Assembly (NCBI GenBank): GCA_022801925.1
Contig: JAAWTG010000006.1
Span: 1 to 64,000, forward strand
Direction of reading: 5' to 3'
Source: Clostridia bacterium
Lineage (GTDB): Bacteria; Bacillota; Clostridia; RUG12999
DNA: 64,000 bases
Every line of letters begins with the position of its first letter. The first letter of the stretch is position 1. The position numbers and the translations under genes are program-made. The notes under the pieces were generated by a model that worked only from the letters and a program-made list of their open reading frames with translations, had not been told where the DNA came from and did no database searches. Below, one piece after another: positions 1 through 9,933 of the stretch.

Positions 1-99
1 AGGTAGAAAATTTGGAATTGTCCACTGTAGGACGTGGAATATGGCAAGAAATCTGAAAATCATGGAAAATGAGAAACATCCACTTGACGACTTGAAAAA
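1..99. repeat. mouse major (gamma) satellite fragment, chimeric contig end
   Basis: These bases do not continue the bacterial gene that follows. They match, with only a few differences, the 234-bp mouse gamma satellite unit as I remember it, including the blocks GTCCACTGTAGGACGTGGAA, CATGGAAAATGAGAAAC and CCACTTGACGACTTGAAAAA. The match stops at about base 99-100, where the bacterial reading frame of the heparinase-like gene begins. This is most simply an assembly or library chimera between host DNA and a gut bacterium. The short open frame at 41-238 on the plus strand is created by this fusion and is not a gene. Confidence 0.9.
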
Positions 100-1551
100 C
101 GGCGGTACCTCGTCAAAAACGTCGCATTTGAATTCTGCCGGTCCTTGCAAACAACCACCCACCACAGGCACACTATGCCCAAAAGAACTCAGCGCCGCTT
201 CCCGATACCGTTCTTTTTCAAATGTCGTATTGGTGTAGCGCGTATAACCAACGTCGGCAATCACGCTTTCTCCCTTCACAGAAATCACGAAAGTGCCCAA
301 ATCGTTGTGGTTATGCGGCTCCTGATTCGTACCGCCTTTGATACATGCACCAAGCGTCATATCCTGATTGCGGCACACCAAAACATCATATCCGTCATAC
401 ATGCTGCGCAGCGGGTCTCTGCCCGTCCGCTCCTGCATTGTGCCGCTTAATTTAGATTCCCACGCCAACAGGCACAGCGCAAAATTCACATGGTAACCTG
501 TCAGCAAATCTGCCGGCAGTTCTGTATGCTCTGCGCGACGCATGTGATAATAGCACAAATTGAAAGAAGATGGCTGTTCGCCGAACATGCAATCCGCAAT
601 GGCAGGATAATCGTCCTTTGTCATGGTGAAATCAAGACCGAATTTCGCCGCGCGGCACAAATCCCCCTGCAAATATAAATCCACCGCGCCGCCGGTTGCG
701 CGGGCAACCGCATCCGCACCGGCAATAAAATGGGCAAAGCCATAATTCCAATAGGACAAACCCTCCGCACAATATCCGTTTTTCAGACTTTTCGCATACT
801 GCGCCATACAATGTTCATAAACGGCAATATACAGGGCTTTTTTATCCTCTTCACCAAAATATAACATCCCCGCCGTCATTGCGCCACTACATACAGCAAT
901 CCAGTTCCCAAAGACGTCCAGCCAGTAGAGCGGCACCAATTCTCCTGTTAGCGGCTTATCTGTTTCGCCCCGCAACTTTCTTTCATAAATATCCAGTGCC
1001 CGCGTTTGCACGCTGTCCCGCATCATTTGTCGGATATTTCCTGAAAGCTGCTCTCCCAGACAGCTGTCGCAAGCGATAAACGCCCATACGATTCCCGCTG
1101 TATATAAATCAACCAATCCGCATCTGTTCCGATACTGTGCATAGCCAAATGCCCTGTCATGCCCTGCATTGACCCAAGATTTCATGGTACATATCGTCTC
1201 AATATACGCCTCTATTTTAGGCAGAAATCTTCCCTTATTTTCCATGCATTCTGCCAAAAGCATGTCCTCCAGATTCCGCACCAGCGCAGACTGCACCCGA
1301 TTTATTTTTCCACTGTGTCCCAATCGTTCTGCGCTATAGTATAGTGCATCGTCAATGACCGCGATATCTTCCTGCAAAACAGTTTTCGCTTTTTGAAAGA
1401 GCGCCGGCGCGCCGGTATGGCGCGCCGCCTTCTCCCAAATTTCTCTGTCATCCTTCGGAGCACCCAAAGCATAAACGCCAATGGATACCGTTTCCGCAAG
1501 TTCTTTTGCCCGCGCTTTTATCTCTGCTGTGATATAGTTTTTTCCTTTCAT
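100..1551 (-). CDS. heparinase II/III-like protein, 3' end lost
   Basis: Intracellular enzyme of the heparinase II/III superfamily, by family knowledge an alpha/alpha-toroid plus beta-sandwich lyase acting on uronic-acid polysaccharides or their oligosaccharides. About 484 codons are bacterial and open until the satellite junction. The diagnostic motif NQEPHNHNDLGTFVISVKG lies near residue 415 and starts the Hepar_II_III beta-sandwich that holds the catalytic histidine. There is no signal peptide, unlike the secreted lyase just upstream, so it would act on imported oligosaccharides. ATG at 1551 is chosen because GAGG lies 12 bases upstream; an in-frame ATG at 1563 sits directly on that site. 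It is last in the operon, 16 bases after the secreted lyase. The missing 3' part is an artefact of the contig end. Substrate cannot be read from sequence. Confidence 0.85.
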
Positions 1552-1567
1552 TGCTGCAATCATTCCT

Positions 1568-4500
1568 CTATTCTGCCTCATCCGCCAGTGCCAGAGAATC
1601 CTCAATGAACTCAAAGGCAATTTCCGACAAGTTCCCCCACTCATTTTCATTGTTCCCGTTTAGGGTAATTTTGATATAACGCGCCCGCTGTCTGTCGAAG
1701 GTATAGCGTTCCAGATTTTCTGTGGTACCCGAGGTTTTACCCTCGAATACGGTCGTGTAGTTTTCTCCGTCCTCCGAGAGATGAATCCCCATATTGTAGC
1801 GTCTGGAGGCGCCCAGATAGAAGGCAAGCGAAATGCTGTCCATTTCCTTCATTTCTTCTAAATCATACTGAATCCATTGTTCGCCTTCCGTTGCAAAACG
1901 CGTTGTTAAATCTCCGTCCATGGTCATAGACGGCGCATTTTCCGGCTGCGGCACATAGCTTGCTTCCACCTTATATCTGGTTTCCACCGTTTTCGGTACA
2001 GTCGCCACCAAATAACGCGAATCACTTTTTTTACCGGTTTTATCTTTGCACAAAATCCGCAGATATCCCTGACTATATTCTGTTTTTACGTCAACTGTTT
2101 TGTCATTGCAAATGACGTCATACGAAAAATCAGCGGAATCACTGATGTAGTTATATACATATTTGTCCGGTTTAAAATCTGCCAGCGGATTTCCGTTAAT
2201 TTGTATGCTGTCGATGGTGACGGTTTCCTTTTGCTCCAGCGGCCAATTGTCCAGACGTTTCATCTGCGGCGCGGACGTTGGAATTTCGTCTCCCCAAACC
2301 AGCGGCACCATCCATATCGACAGCGTGGCACGATTTTCATAATCGCATTTCACATATAATTTTTGGTAATCCAAACTCGTTCTTTGGTCATATCCGCCCA
2401 CCGTCGCCGTCATGGGCAGTGGTTTTGCGTCCATCACGCCGAAACTTGCATTGCCGGGCGACAAGATTTTACAATAGAGCCGTTTATCCCCCTGCGTCAG
2501 AATTGCTTCGTCGCCGTTTATTTCAATATCTGCCTTGGTGTGCATAGACCAATATACCGTGTGGTTTCCTTCCGACTGAATTTCGTCCTGCACCAAAAAT
2601 TCACGACGGTTGTTGATGAGAGAAATCCCGCGCCGCACGTTTGTTGCATATCTTCTGTAGGCGTCGCTGATGTCCATGATGACATAGGGCGCTTTTCCCG
2701 GCGTAAAATCCGCTTTTTCAATCGTAGAATAACTATTTGGCTCCTGTCCGAATTCAATCGCCGGATAGGTTCTGCCCGGGTCAAACAACAGTGTGTTATG
2801 CCCCTGAACAGAGCGTTCATAGTAGAGATAGCGCGTATGGCGAAAGAGCGAATAATAACCCGGTCTTGTATAATCGCCGCCGACGCTTTGCAAATCGCAG
2901 CCCCATTCCACGCCATTCGCCGCTAACGTAAATGTTCCGATATCCATGTCCGCATGGCTCGTTTGCGGAAATCCCGCTTTAAATCCGGCAAACAGCGCAT
3001 TTTCGTCCTCCCAGTTGCTGCGCATGGTTCCAATCGGCGATTGTCCGTCAAATGTTTTATCTTTGTCCAACGTGTCATAAACAGACCCGGTGCTGTCAAA
3101 CAGCACATCGTCGCAATACCAATACGGTGCAATAGTCGAGAAATCGTCCAATATTGTTGCCTGCTCTATCTGATATTTTGCAAAAATGGGGGCGTCAAAC
3201 CGCCGTGCCAGATAGAACAATGATTTTGAAGCAATATATCTCGACCGGTCGTCTCCATACTTAAACCGAATGGATTTATTTGGTCCCTGCAAATAGATAG
3301 GATAATATCCTGTCGTGGAAATTCCCTGAAAATCGCCCACGCCGTAGTCCTGTCCGAAGGTGTAATTCACTGCCGCTAAAAAATTCACAAAATTGTCCAG
3401 CATATACGCCCAGTAGGAAGGTCCCTCCGGAAAACCGCCGTCCGGATAGTATTCCAGCAGCGAAATCGGAATGTTGGCAATCGACTGCCGCACAATTTCC
3501 AAACAAGCATCCGTCTCTTCATCCAGCAGTGCACATGCTAAAACCGCTATACCGCCGTTAATAACCGGATTCCAGTTGTTATATCCTGTATTGGGTGAAC
3601 CTTGCATTACATAAATGCCGTTTTTCAGCGCGCCTTTGATAACATAATCCTTTTGTTCTTTCGTCATGGTTTCATAAATCAAATCATAGCCCAATCCCAC
3701 ATTCAGCGCGCTCGCACCTAAATTCAGCTGTTTGGCTCCCCCTTGATTCCAATCCGGAAAGTCGGCAACTGCCGCCATATATTCATAACAGGTGTCTGAA
3801 TAGCGTTTATCTTTTGTGAGTTGATATGCCATGCCCAGTGACCCAATTTCCGCGCCGCCTCTGGCAATATCGCCCGCCGCGTTTATTGCATATACCGGTG
3901 CGCCGCGTGTTATTGCTATCTCCGCCGCCGCTAATACAGATTCCTTCCATTTCACAATTGCTTCCTGTCCTTGCGCCGCCAGCGCCCTCACTCTGTCCCA
4001 ATCTTCTTGATTTCCGTAGATACGCGGGTGGCTTTTCGTCGGAAGCGTTTTATGATAATCTTCCTCCAGCTTTTCTATGCTGGGAACCTGCTTTGCGTCA
4101 TAGATTTCGTCCCATGTGGGATAGTCCTTGACAACGGATTCAAACTTATCCATACCGGTCTTTGTCAGCGCCTCAATACTTTTTCCCTCATAGGTGTTTA
4201 CCACCGCTTCGTCCACAACGTTTCCCGACATTTCTTGTTCTTTTTTCCCGATACCGATTTTGGTTTGAAGCATCGGACGGTTTTTATATGTAATGGTTTT
4301 TTCGTCAAATGCACCGGTCGTTTCATAGATTTCAACACTGGGAGAAATCACCCCGCCGAACAGGTATATCACTGCTTTGACAACACTTTTTCCATCACTG
4401 CTGAGCGTGATTTTCAAATGCGGTAAATTCATTGCGCTTTCTTTGGTTGTAAATGTTCCGCTATAGTCCGTATTTTTTTCATATGGAATCCAAATTGCTG

Positions 4501-4846
4501 TATGCAATTCTCTTTTGGCGCGCGTCCAATATTGTTTTACCGTTGCCGTGACATCGAAAGAATACCAAATACCGTTGTTTTCCAGAAAATTCTCATTGAA
4601 CTTGACGTCGTCATGTCTCTCTTCCGTAAAGTCAAAGGAATAGTAAGGAATGTTTCTCATATTGGTAGAATATACTGCACTTTTTGCCGCAGCGTCTTCG
4701 CCGTAATTTCCGTTTGGCTGCGTTTTCGTGACAGAAGCGTCCGCTGTCGGAAGATATACCAGTTCTTTGGGCTGTGCGCCCAAAACAGGCGTGGACAGAG
4801 AAAGCAGCAATATCAGCGCCAAAAGCAATGCTATGCGTTTCATCAT
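1568..4846 (-). CDS. secreted heparinase II/III-like polysaccharide lyase with discoidin domain
   Basis: 1092 residues. A signal peptide (residues 1-23, cleavage after VLG-A) leads to a DNRLRE/CBM96-like beta domain at about 30-160, the alpha/alpha-toroid lyase region at about 270-620 with YPDGGFPEGPSYWAYML and NWNPVINGG, the Hepar_II_III sheet with SHADMDIGTFTLAANG near residue 632 (the histidine aligns with the catalytic His of the family), and an F5/8-type-C (discoidin) domain at about 960-1085. It is expected to eliminate uronate-containing chains outside the cell; heparan or chondroitin, alginate-like chains and bacterial exopolysaccharide all remain possible. It has no SLH domains or sortase signal, so it is either released or held by its discoidin domain. 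It follows the 828-residue SLH gene by 12 bases in the same operon. A second ATG two codons in is equally usable. Confidence 0.87.
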   Translation of the reverse strand: MMKRIALLLALILLLSLSTPVLGAQPKELVYLPTADASVTKTQPNGNYGEDAAAKSAVYSTNMRNIPYYSFDFTEERHDDVKFNENFLENNGIWYSFDVTATVKQYWTRAKRELHTAIWIPYEKNTDYSGTFTTKESAMNLPHLKITLSSDGKSVVKAVIYLFGGVISPSVEIYETTGAFDEKTITYKNRPMLQTKIGIGKKEQEMSGNVVDEAVVNTYEGKSIEALTKTGMDKFESVVKDYPTWDEIYDAKQVPSIEKLEEDYHKTLPTKSHPRIYGNQEDWDRVRALAAQGQEAIVKWKESVLAAAEIAITRGAPVYAINAAGDIARGGAEIGSLGMAYQLTKDKRYSDTCYEYMAAVADFPDWNQGGAKQLNLGASALNVGLGYDLIYETMTKEQKDYVIKGALKNGIYVMQGSPNTGYNNWNPVINGGIAVLACALLDEETDACLEIVRQSIANIPISLLEYYPDGGFPEGPSYWAYMLDNFVNFLAAVNYTFGQDYGVGDFQGISTTGYYPIYLQGPNKSIRFKYGDDRSRYIASKSLFYLARRFDAPIFAKYQIEQATILDDFSTIAPYWYCDDVLFDSTGSVYDTLDKDKTFDGQSPIGTMRSNWEDENALFAGFKAGFPQTSHADMDIGTFTLAANGVEWGCDLQSVGGDYTRPGYYSLFRHTRYLYYERSVQGHNTLLFDPGRTYPAIEFGQEPNSYSTIEKADFTPGKAPYVIMDISDAYRRYATNVRRGISLINNRREFLVQDEIQSEGNHTVYWSMHTKADIEINGDEAILTQGDKRLYCKILSPGNASFGVMDAKPLPMTATVGGYDQRTSLDYQKLYVKCDYENRATLSIWMVPLVWGDEIPTSAPQMKRLDNWPLEQKETVTIDSIQINGNPLADFKPDKYVYNYISDSADFSYDVICNDKTVDVKTEYSQGYLRILCKDKTGKKSDSRYLVATVPKTVETRYKVEASYVPQPENAPSMTMDGDLTTRFATEGEQWIQYDLEEMKEMDSISLAFYLGASRRYNMGIHLSEDGENYTTVFEGKTSGTTENLERYTFDRQRARYIKITLNGNNENEWGNLSEIAFEFIEDSLALADEAE

Positions 4847-4858
4847 CTATCCTCACCT

Positions 4859-7345
4859 CTATTCATATATAATGACTTCCATGACGCTTGTTCCTCTGGA
4901 GCGCAAAACAATTTCACTGTCCGGCGTCACATCTGCCAAACTACCATAGCGGATTTCTTCGCTGCCCACAATGATAACTTTTGCCGCACCCGCAGCATAG
5001 ATACGGTAATCCGACGGTTTGGACGGTGCGTCTTTGTCTGATATTTTAATCATATCGCCATAGCGGCTGTCCACTTTCCCATAAATCCACTCAAACCAGC
5101 GAAGCCCGTCCGTACCGGAAACTTGTTCGTCTTTGTGCGTATAGGTTTTTGTATCTACTGCATTTGCAACCTCCAAATACACATCCAGCACATATTCCGT
5201 TGCCTCATTATATTTAATGATAATGGCGTCGCCTTTTTTCAGGTTTTCCACCAAATGATAGTTTTCACTACTGACAAAATATCGCAGGGCGCCATCTCTG
5301 CTGTGGCAATACAGATAATATTCCGGTTCGCCGCGTTTTTCGTTGATTCCCTTTGTCACCTTGTCCACAACCATCAGCGGATTATAGTTTTTGTCATCAT
5401 TGTTTATTGTTCCACTGTTCTGTGTTGTTTCATTTCTGCGCACCACTGCTGCCGCTGTATTAAAATCGGTCACATCATATGCAGCAATTTCAGACGACTT
5501 ATAGACGCCGGCAACCTGGCTGGCGACAGAATAGTCTTCATCTACTGCATCTTCCGTAAATTTGGGAACGGAAAAGATGACCGTATTTGAATTATAGATA
5601 AAATCTCCGTCCACTCCAAACACTCTCGTACCGGACTGCGCTCTTTGCGCAAATCCGAAATCCATCGACAGTTTATCGCTTGCCACCGTATAAATCGTTT
5701 TGATGTTTCCGTTCTCGTCCGTTTGATATTTAATAATTTGCGGCACAAATTCACCAAATTCAAAAAACGCGCTTTTTGCCGTTTCTTCCGTCATTGTTTT
5801 ACCATTTAATTTCACCTTGGAAGCAGTCTTGAAAATGTCAATCTGCCCGTCGTCCAGCAATACTTTCATGTCAAAGTTACTTAAAAACGCGCCGTCCGAG
5901 GATATTTTTATCAGATATCCATAGCGCATGGTTTCCTGCAAACTGGAGCGTATATAAGCCACTTTCCCGAACGGGTCCAGCCGCAAATCCACTTTATTAC
6001 CGGCAGACAGTTTTTCCATTGCTTCCGCGTTTTTCAGCAGTCCCGGCGCAATTTCATATTCCGTACCGCCCAGATCCACAGTTTTCTCCCCAATCGCTTC
6101 CACTAAGCCGGACACCTTTTTGTCCGATACCAATATTTTGGCAAACTGTCCTGTCTTATCGACCGCAACCAAAGCAATCTGGCTCTGTGAAATATCGTTG
6201 AAGTTCACCTGCGTTCCGTCGCGGAACACTTCAATGCGTTTGCATTCCTCCAAAGACGGAATGGTGTTGCCGTAGAAATCCGTCAACGTGCGCGTATTAT
6301 AGTTTACTAAATTCACTGCACAAACGTCATAATGATAGACGCTTACCACATCATAGGTACCGTCATTGTCGTTGTCTATCAACGTAATACTGCCTGTTTC
6401 CGGCAGCATATCCGCCGCGGTGATTTCAAAATAGCCATTTCCGTTATACAGATAATCTGCACTGCCGGAAATGTTATATTTCTGATTGTCCACCGTGTAG
6501 ACGGTTTTCAGCGTCGTTTTGCTTTCATTGATGTCGTCCACCAAAATTTCCACCACGTTGTTGCGGTAGGTTTCGCAATAGACAATTTCCCCCTCGTCCT
6601 CGTCTACATATGCTTTGACGCGGTATCCCAGCAATCCGTCATAGTTTTCGCTCCCGATAGGATAGGTATATCCACCAATCACCATCTGACCGCTGCTGTT
6701 TCTCGCGCCCGTCAGGCTTGCGCCGTTTACAGCGGTCACAACGCCGTCTATCTGGTTCAGGTGAAAATATTCCACCAACGCCTCCCCGCTGTCCGAATTG
6801 TTGAACGTCATTGTTTCGCCAACTGTTTTTGTTTTCAGCACCGGCGCTTTCAGGGCATTGCTTAGCATTTTCGCGCAGGCTTTTCCATCAAACGTACTGC
6901 CTACGGGGACGCCTTTGAACAACCCCAAATTCTGTGCCTGCGCCAAAAAACTGTTGTTGATTCTGCAAACCGGATGATATCCCAATGCGCAAACCAAAAT
7001 TTTTGCCGCATGGGCGGTCTCAATCGCTGCGTCCGGATTGTAGTTTCCGCTTCCATCGCCGTTAATATATCCCATATCTGACAGCAACGTAATCTCTGCC
7101 GCATAGGGATGGTTTTCCGCAACATCCGCATAGATTTTTCTTGCCACCACCGGCTCAATGTTCATAAATTTCACGACAATATACGCAAATTCTGCTCTGG
7201 AAATGCTTTCTCGCTGCGCGAATCCGCTGTCCACAACACCCAAATGCACCAGCAACTCTTCGTCGGCGTTCTCTTCGGCAAAGGTAACCATTTGGAACGA
7301 AAGCAGCAGCAACAGAAATATGCAACTCAATTTTAAATATTTCAT
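4859..7345 (-). CDS. SLH-domain surface protein of unknown function (828 aa)
   Basis: Signal peptide (1-23), then about two SLH modules at 25-170 (ISRAEFAYIVVKFMN, GYINGDGSGNYNPDA), then a long beta-rich region of about 650 residues with no enzyme motif I can recognise. The middle contains an acidic stretch LIDNDNDGTYDVV, which recurs as LIDNDNDDVMEVV in the 906-residue protein at 44056-46776. The two share N-terminal SLH placement and overall plan and are clearly paralogues. The SLH end should bind pyruvylated wall polymer and display the rest. RBS GGAGGAG precedes ATG. It sits between another SLH protein and the secreted lyase, so a role in holding substrate or the lyase at the surface is plausible but inferred only from position. 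Confidence 0.8.
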   Translation of the reverse strand: MKYLKLSCIFLLLLLSFQMVTFAEENADEELLVHLGVVDSGFAQRESISRAEFAYIVVKFMNIEPVVARKIYADVAENHPYAAEITLLSDMGYINGDGSGNYNPDAAIETAHAAKILVCALGYHPVCRINNSFLAQAQNLGLFKGVPVGSTFDGKACAKMLSNALKAPVLKTKTVGETMTFNNSDSGEALVEYFHLNQIDGVVTAVNGASLTGARNSSGQMVIGGYTYPIGSENYDGLLGYRVKAYVDEDEGEIVYCETYRNNVVEILVDDINESKTTLKTVYTVDNQKYNISGSADYLYNGNGYFEITAADMLPETGSITLIDNDNDGTYDVVSVYHYDVCAVNLVNYNTRTLTDFYGNTIPSLEECKRIEVFRDGTQVNFNDISQSQIALVAVDKTGQFAKILVSDKKVSGLVEAIGEKTVDLGGTEYEIAPGLLKNAEAMEKLSAGNKVDLRLDPFGKVAYIRSSLQETMRYGYLIKISSDGAFLSNFDMKVLLDDGQIDIFKTASKVKLNGKTMTEETAKSAFFEFGEFVPQIIKYQTDENGNIKTIYTVASDKLSMDFGFAQRAQSGTRVFGVDGDFIYNSNTVIFSVPKFTEDAVDEDYSVASQVAGVYKSSEIAAYDVTDFNTAAAVVRRNETTQNSGTINNDDKNYNPLMVVDKVTKGINEKRGEPEYYLYCHSRDGALRYFVSSENYHLVENLKKGDAIIIKYNEATEYVLDVYLEVANAVDTKTYTHKDEQVSGTDGLRWFEWIYGKVDSRYGDMIKISDKDAPSKPSDYRIYAAGAAKVIIVGSEEIRYGSLADVTPDSEIVLRSRGTSVMEVIIYE

Positions 7346-7370
7346 GTTTCATTCTCCTCCCAATTTTCCG

Positions 7371-9017
7371 TTACCCATTTTGCTGCTGTACAATGATACC
7401 ATACACCATTTTGGCGCATTCCGCCCGTGTAAGATTGCCGTAGGGGTCAAAGTTCCCGTCGTCTTTTCCGGAAATAATACCCATGCTGTAAAGCGTTTCC
7501 ACTGCTTCTTTAGCATATGCTGCAATGGAATCTTTGTCACCAAACGGCAGCTGTGCCGTCTGCGCCCCGCCGATGAATCTGCAAATCATCACAGCAATAT
7601 CCTGTCTGCTGATAACATCTTCCGGACGGAAAGAACCGTTTCCGTCGCCAAGCGTCAGGTTCGCTGCTACGGCTTTGCGGATATATGGTGCATACCAACT
7701 ATCCGCCGCAATATCTGAAAATGCAGCATCTGATTCTTCCGTCAGCGAAAACGCGCCAACCAAAATTTTAACCACTTCCGCTCTGGTAATTTGGTCGTTC
7801 GGCGCAAACGTTTTTCCGCCTTTTCCCGAAATAATCCCCATATCTGCCAGTTTCTCAATGCTTTCCGCTGCCCACGGCACGGAACTTACATCATTGAACC
7901 GTCCAGTTTCTTCCGTGGTACCAGAGCCTGTCCCCGGCGGCGGTGAAATCGGCGGAACACCGGAAATGGCAATATCCGCACCGGACGGTCTTCTGCCGCC
8001 GCCTCCCCCGCCGCCAAAACCGGAAGGCACCTTATTTTGATTCGCTTTGTCTTCCGCAACCACTTCAATGATAGCGGAAAGAATTTCTGAACGTTCCTGA
8101 AATTCCGTTTCCTCCAGTTTTTTCAGAATTTTAACGACAACATCCTCCTTGTTTTTATGAATCGTGTCATAAATGTCCAGATATTTGTCCTGCTCCTGAA
8201 TCACGCGGTCAATATCGCTGCGTGACGCCGCGTTTAGATAGGGAATCGCCATAATGGCATTAAATTTCTCCGCTACATTTGCCATGGACAAATCCGCTGT
8301 GTTTTTCAGCCGTTCATTGACATAAGTCTGGTATTGATCATACACTTCCGTCAAAGTAATCCCCAAAATCTCCGCGTTCTCTTTTAAAATTCCGGTAATT
8401 TCCGCTGTGCTCGCGTTTTTGATGTCCTCCAGAATTTTTTCCCCTGTTGACGCGGCATATGCTTCGTTCAGCGCTGCCGGAAAACTTTCCATAATCTGCG
8501 CGAATGTTGCATGTGGTTTTTCCTGCAAAAGCGCTATCAGCTCCGCTTTGGACGCAAGCGCTCCATATTTTGCAGTATCAATGCCAAGCGCCCATGCATA
8601 TTGTGTCACAAAGGCATTCAGCTTTTGCTCGCCGCTTGCTGTGTCCGCATCGCTTAACGCATTTGACAATGCCTGTACAATCGTGCTGCGCGTTCCTTCG
8701 CTGACGTTCACAAAGTCAAACAATTCCTCTTCCGTTTCATTTGCCCGCACCAGCACAACGCTGTATTCCCCTTCTGCCGCCTCATCAGACAACTTCAGTT
8801 CCGCGGAAAACGCTTCTTCCTGTGCAAACAAAAGGTCCGTATATTCATATGCGCCCGTTTCCTTGTTGCGCACCACAATCAGCGCGGTTTTCTGTTCCTG
8901 CGCCGGCGCGTTCACCGAAATCAAATTCGTATCGTAATCAATGCTTGCCTCCATTGCAAACGCGCTCCCGCTGATGAAAGTCAAACAAACACATAACCAT
9001 AACGCTATTTTTTTCAT
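7371..9017 (-). CDS. SLH-domain surface protein, helical N-terminal region (548 aa)
   Basis: Signal peptide (1-21, SAFA-M). Residues 22-110 look like a beta domain, 110-330 are strongly helical with many Ala, Glu and Lys and no recognised motif, 335-375 form a Gly/Pro-rich linker with GFGGGGGGG, and three SLH modules fill 380-548 (ADMGIISGKGGKTFAPNDQ, ISRQDIAVMICRFI, GIISGKDDGNFDP). SLH is at the C-terminus, opposite to its neighbour at 4859-7345. It probably acts as a wall-bound scaffold or binding protein. It lies 27 bases after the second permease gene and 25 bases before the 828-residue SLH gene, inside the polysaccharide operon. No catalytic motif is visible, so enzyme function is not claimed. 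Confidence 0.8.
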   Translation of the reverse strand: MKKIALWLCVCLTFISGSAFAMEASIDYDTNLISVNAPAQEQKTALIVVRNKETGAYEYTDLLFAQEEAFSAELKLSDEAAEGEYSVVLVRANETEEELFDFVNVSEGTRSTIVQALSNALSDADTASGEQKLNAFVTQYAWALGIDTAKYGALASKAELIALLQEKPHATFAQIMESFPAALNEAYAASTGEKILEDIKNASTAEITGILKENAEILGITLTEVYDQYQTYVNERLKNTADLSMANVAEKFNAIMAIPYLNAASRSDIDRVIQEQDKYLDIYDTIHKNKEDVVVKILKKLEETEFQERSEILSAIIEVVAEDKANQNKVPSGFGGGGGGGRRPSGADIAISGVPPISPPPGTGSGTTEETGRFNDVSSVPWAAESIEKLADMGIISGKGGKTFAPNDQITRAEVVKILVGAFSLTEESDAAFSDIAADSWYAPYIRKAVAANLTLGDGNGSFRPEDVISRQDIAVMICRFIGGAQTAQLPFGDKDSIAAYAKEAVETLYSMGIISGKDDGNFDPYGNLTRAECAKMVYGIIVQQQNG

Positions 9018-9044
9018 CGTCTTTTCCTCCTTTATGATTGCCGT

Positions 9045-9917
9045 CTATCCCTTAATTGCACCAACCATAATTCCTTTCACAAAATACCGCTGGATAAAGG
9101 GATAAACCAAAAGAATCGGAACCGTGGTAAAAATAATAGTAGCATATTTAATGCTTTCTCCAATTTCATAAGCGCCGCTGTCGGACATCGCGCTGGTGCT
9201 GCTGCTGATTAAAATTTCGCGCATAATCAGTTGCAGCGGATATTTGCTGCGCTCCCGCAGAAACAGCATCGCGTCAAACCAAGCGTTCCAATGCGAAACG
9301 CCGTAGAACAGCGTCATCACGGCAAGCACCGGTACAGACAGCGGCAAAATCACCTTAAACAAGATAGAAATATCGTTCGCGCCGTCTATGCGCGCCGCTT
9401 CCTCTAAGCTTTGTGGAATCTGCATGAAATTCGTCCGCATAATAATCAAGTTGTAGGTTGAAATAGCGCCCGGTAAAATCAGTGAAAACAGACTGTCCTT
9501 TAAATGCAGCGTGTTGGCAATGATAAGATATCGGGGTATCATACCGCCGCTGACATACATGGTTATAATAATCACTGCCATCAAAATATTTTTCCCCCGC
9601 AAATTTCTGCGGCTGAGCACGAACGCCCCAATCGATGTCATAAACAAATTCAGCAACGTTCCGCTCACCACCACCAAAAGGGTCGTGAGATAGCCGGAGG
9701 TAATATTGGGATTTTTCATAACCAGCCCATACGCTTTCAAGCTGAAGCCGACCGGATATAGCAGCAACCCCCTGTGTTTGAGCAATTCTCCGGAATCGCT
9801 CATTGACGCAAACAGCACGTGAATCAGCGGATACGCCGTAATGACCATCATGCCAATCATGATAAGGATGTTAATTTTACAAAAAATTCTTCTGCCGATA
9901 CTTTCTTTCACTTTCAT
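9045..9917 (-). CDS. carbohydrate ABC transporter permease, YtcP/LplC type
   Basis: 290 residues with six predicted membrane spans and the EAA loop EAARIDGANDISILFKVIL at about 190-210, which docks the ATPase. It pairs with the permease gene 16 bases upstream and the solute-binding lipoprotein to form a CUT1-type importer of the LplABC/YtcQP-YteP group. By family knowledge these import uronate-containing oligosaccharides such as unsaturated rhamnogalacturonan pieces, which fits the two lyases in the operon. No ATP-binding subunit is encoded nearby; these systems usually borrow a shared MsmX-like ATPase from elsewhere in the genome. Length and topology are normal for the family. Confidence 0.9.
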   Translation of the reverse strand: MKVKESIGRRIFCKINILIMIGMMVITAYPLIHVLFASMSDSGELLKHRGLLLYPVGFSLKAYGLVMKNPNITSGYLTTLLVVVSGTLLNLFMTSIGAFVLSRRNLRGKNILMAVIIITMYVSGGMIPRYLIIANTLHLKDSLFSLILPGAISTYNLIIMRTNFMQIPQSLEEAARIDGANDISILFKVILPLSVPVLAVMTLFYGVSHWNAWFDAMLFLRERSKYPLQLIMREILISSSTSAMSDSGAYEIGESIKYATIIFTTVPILLVYPFIQRYFVKGIMVGAIKG

Positions 9918-9933
9918 AACGATTTCCTCCCCC

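Noticed and set aside
41-238. 65-codon plus-strand frame at the window start
   Set aside because: It is half mouse satellite and half antisense of the heparinase-like gene; an artefact of the chimera.
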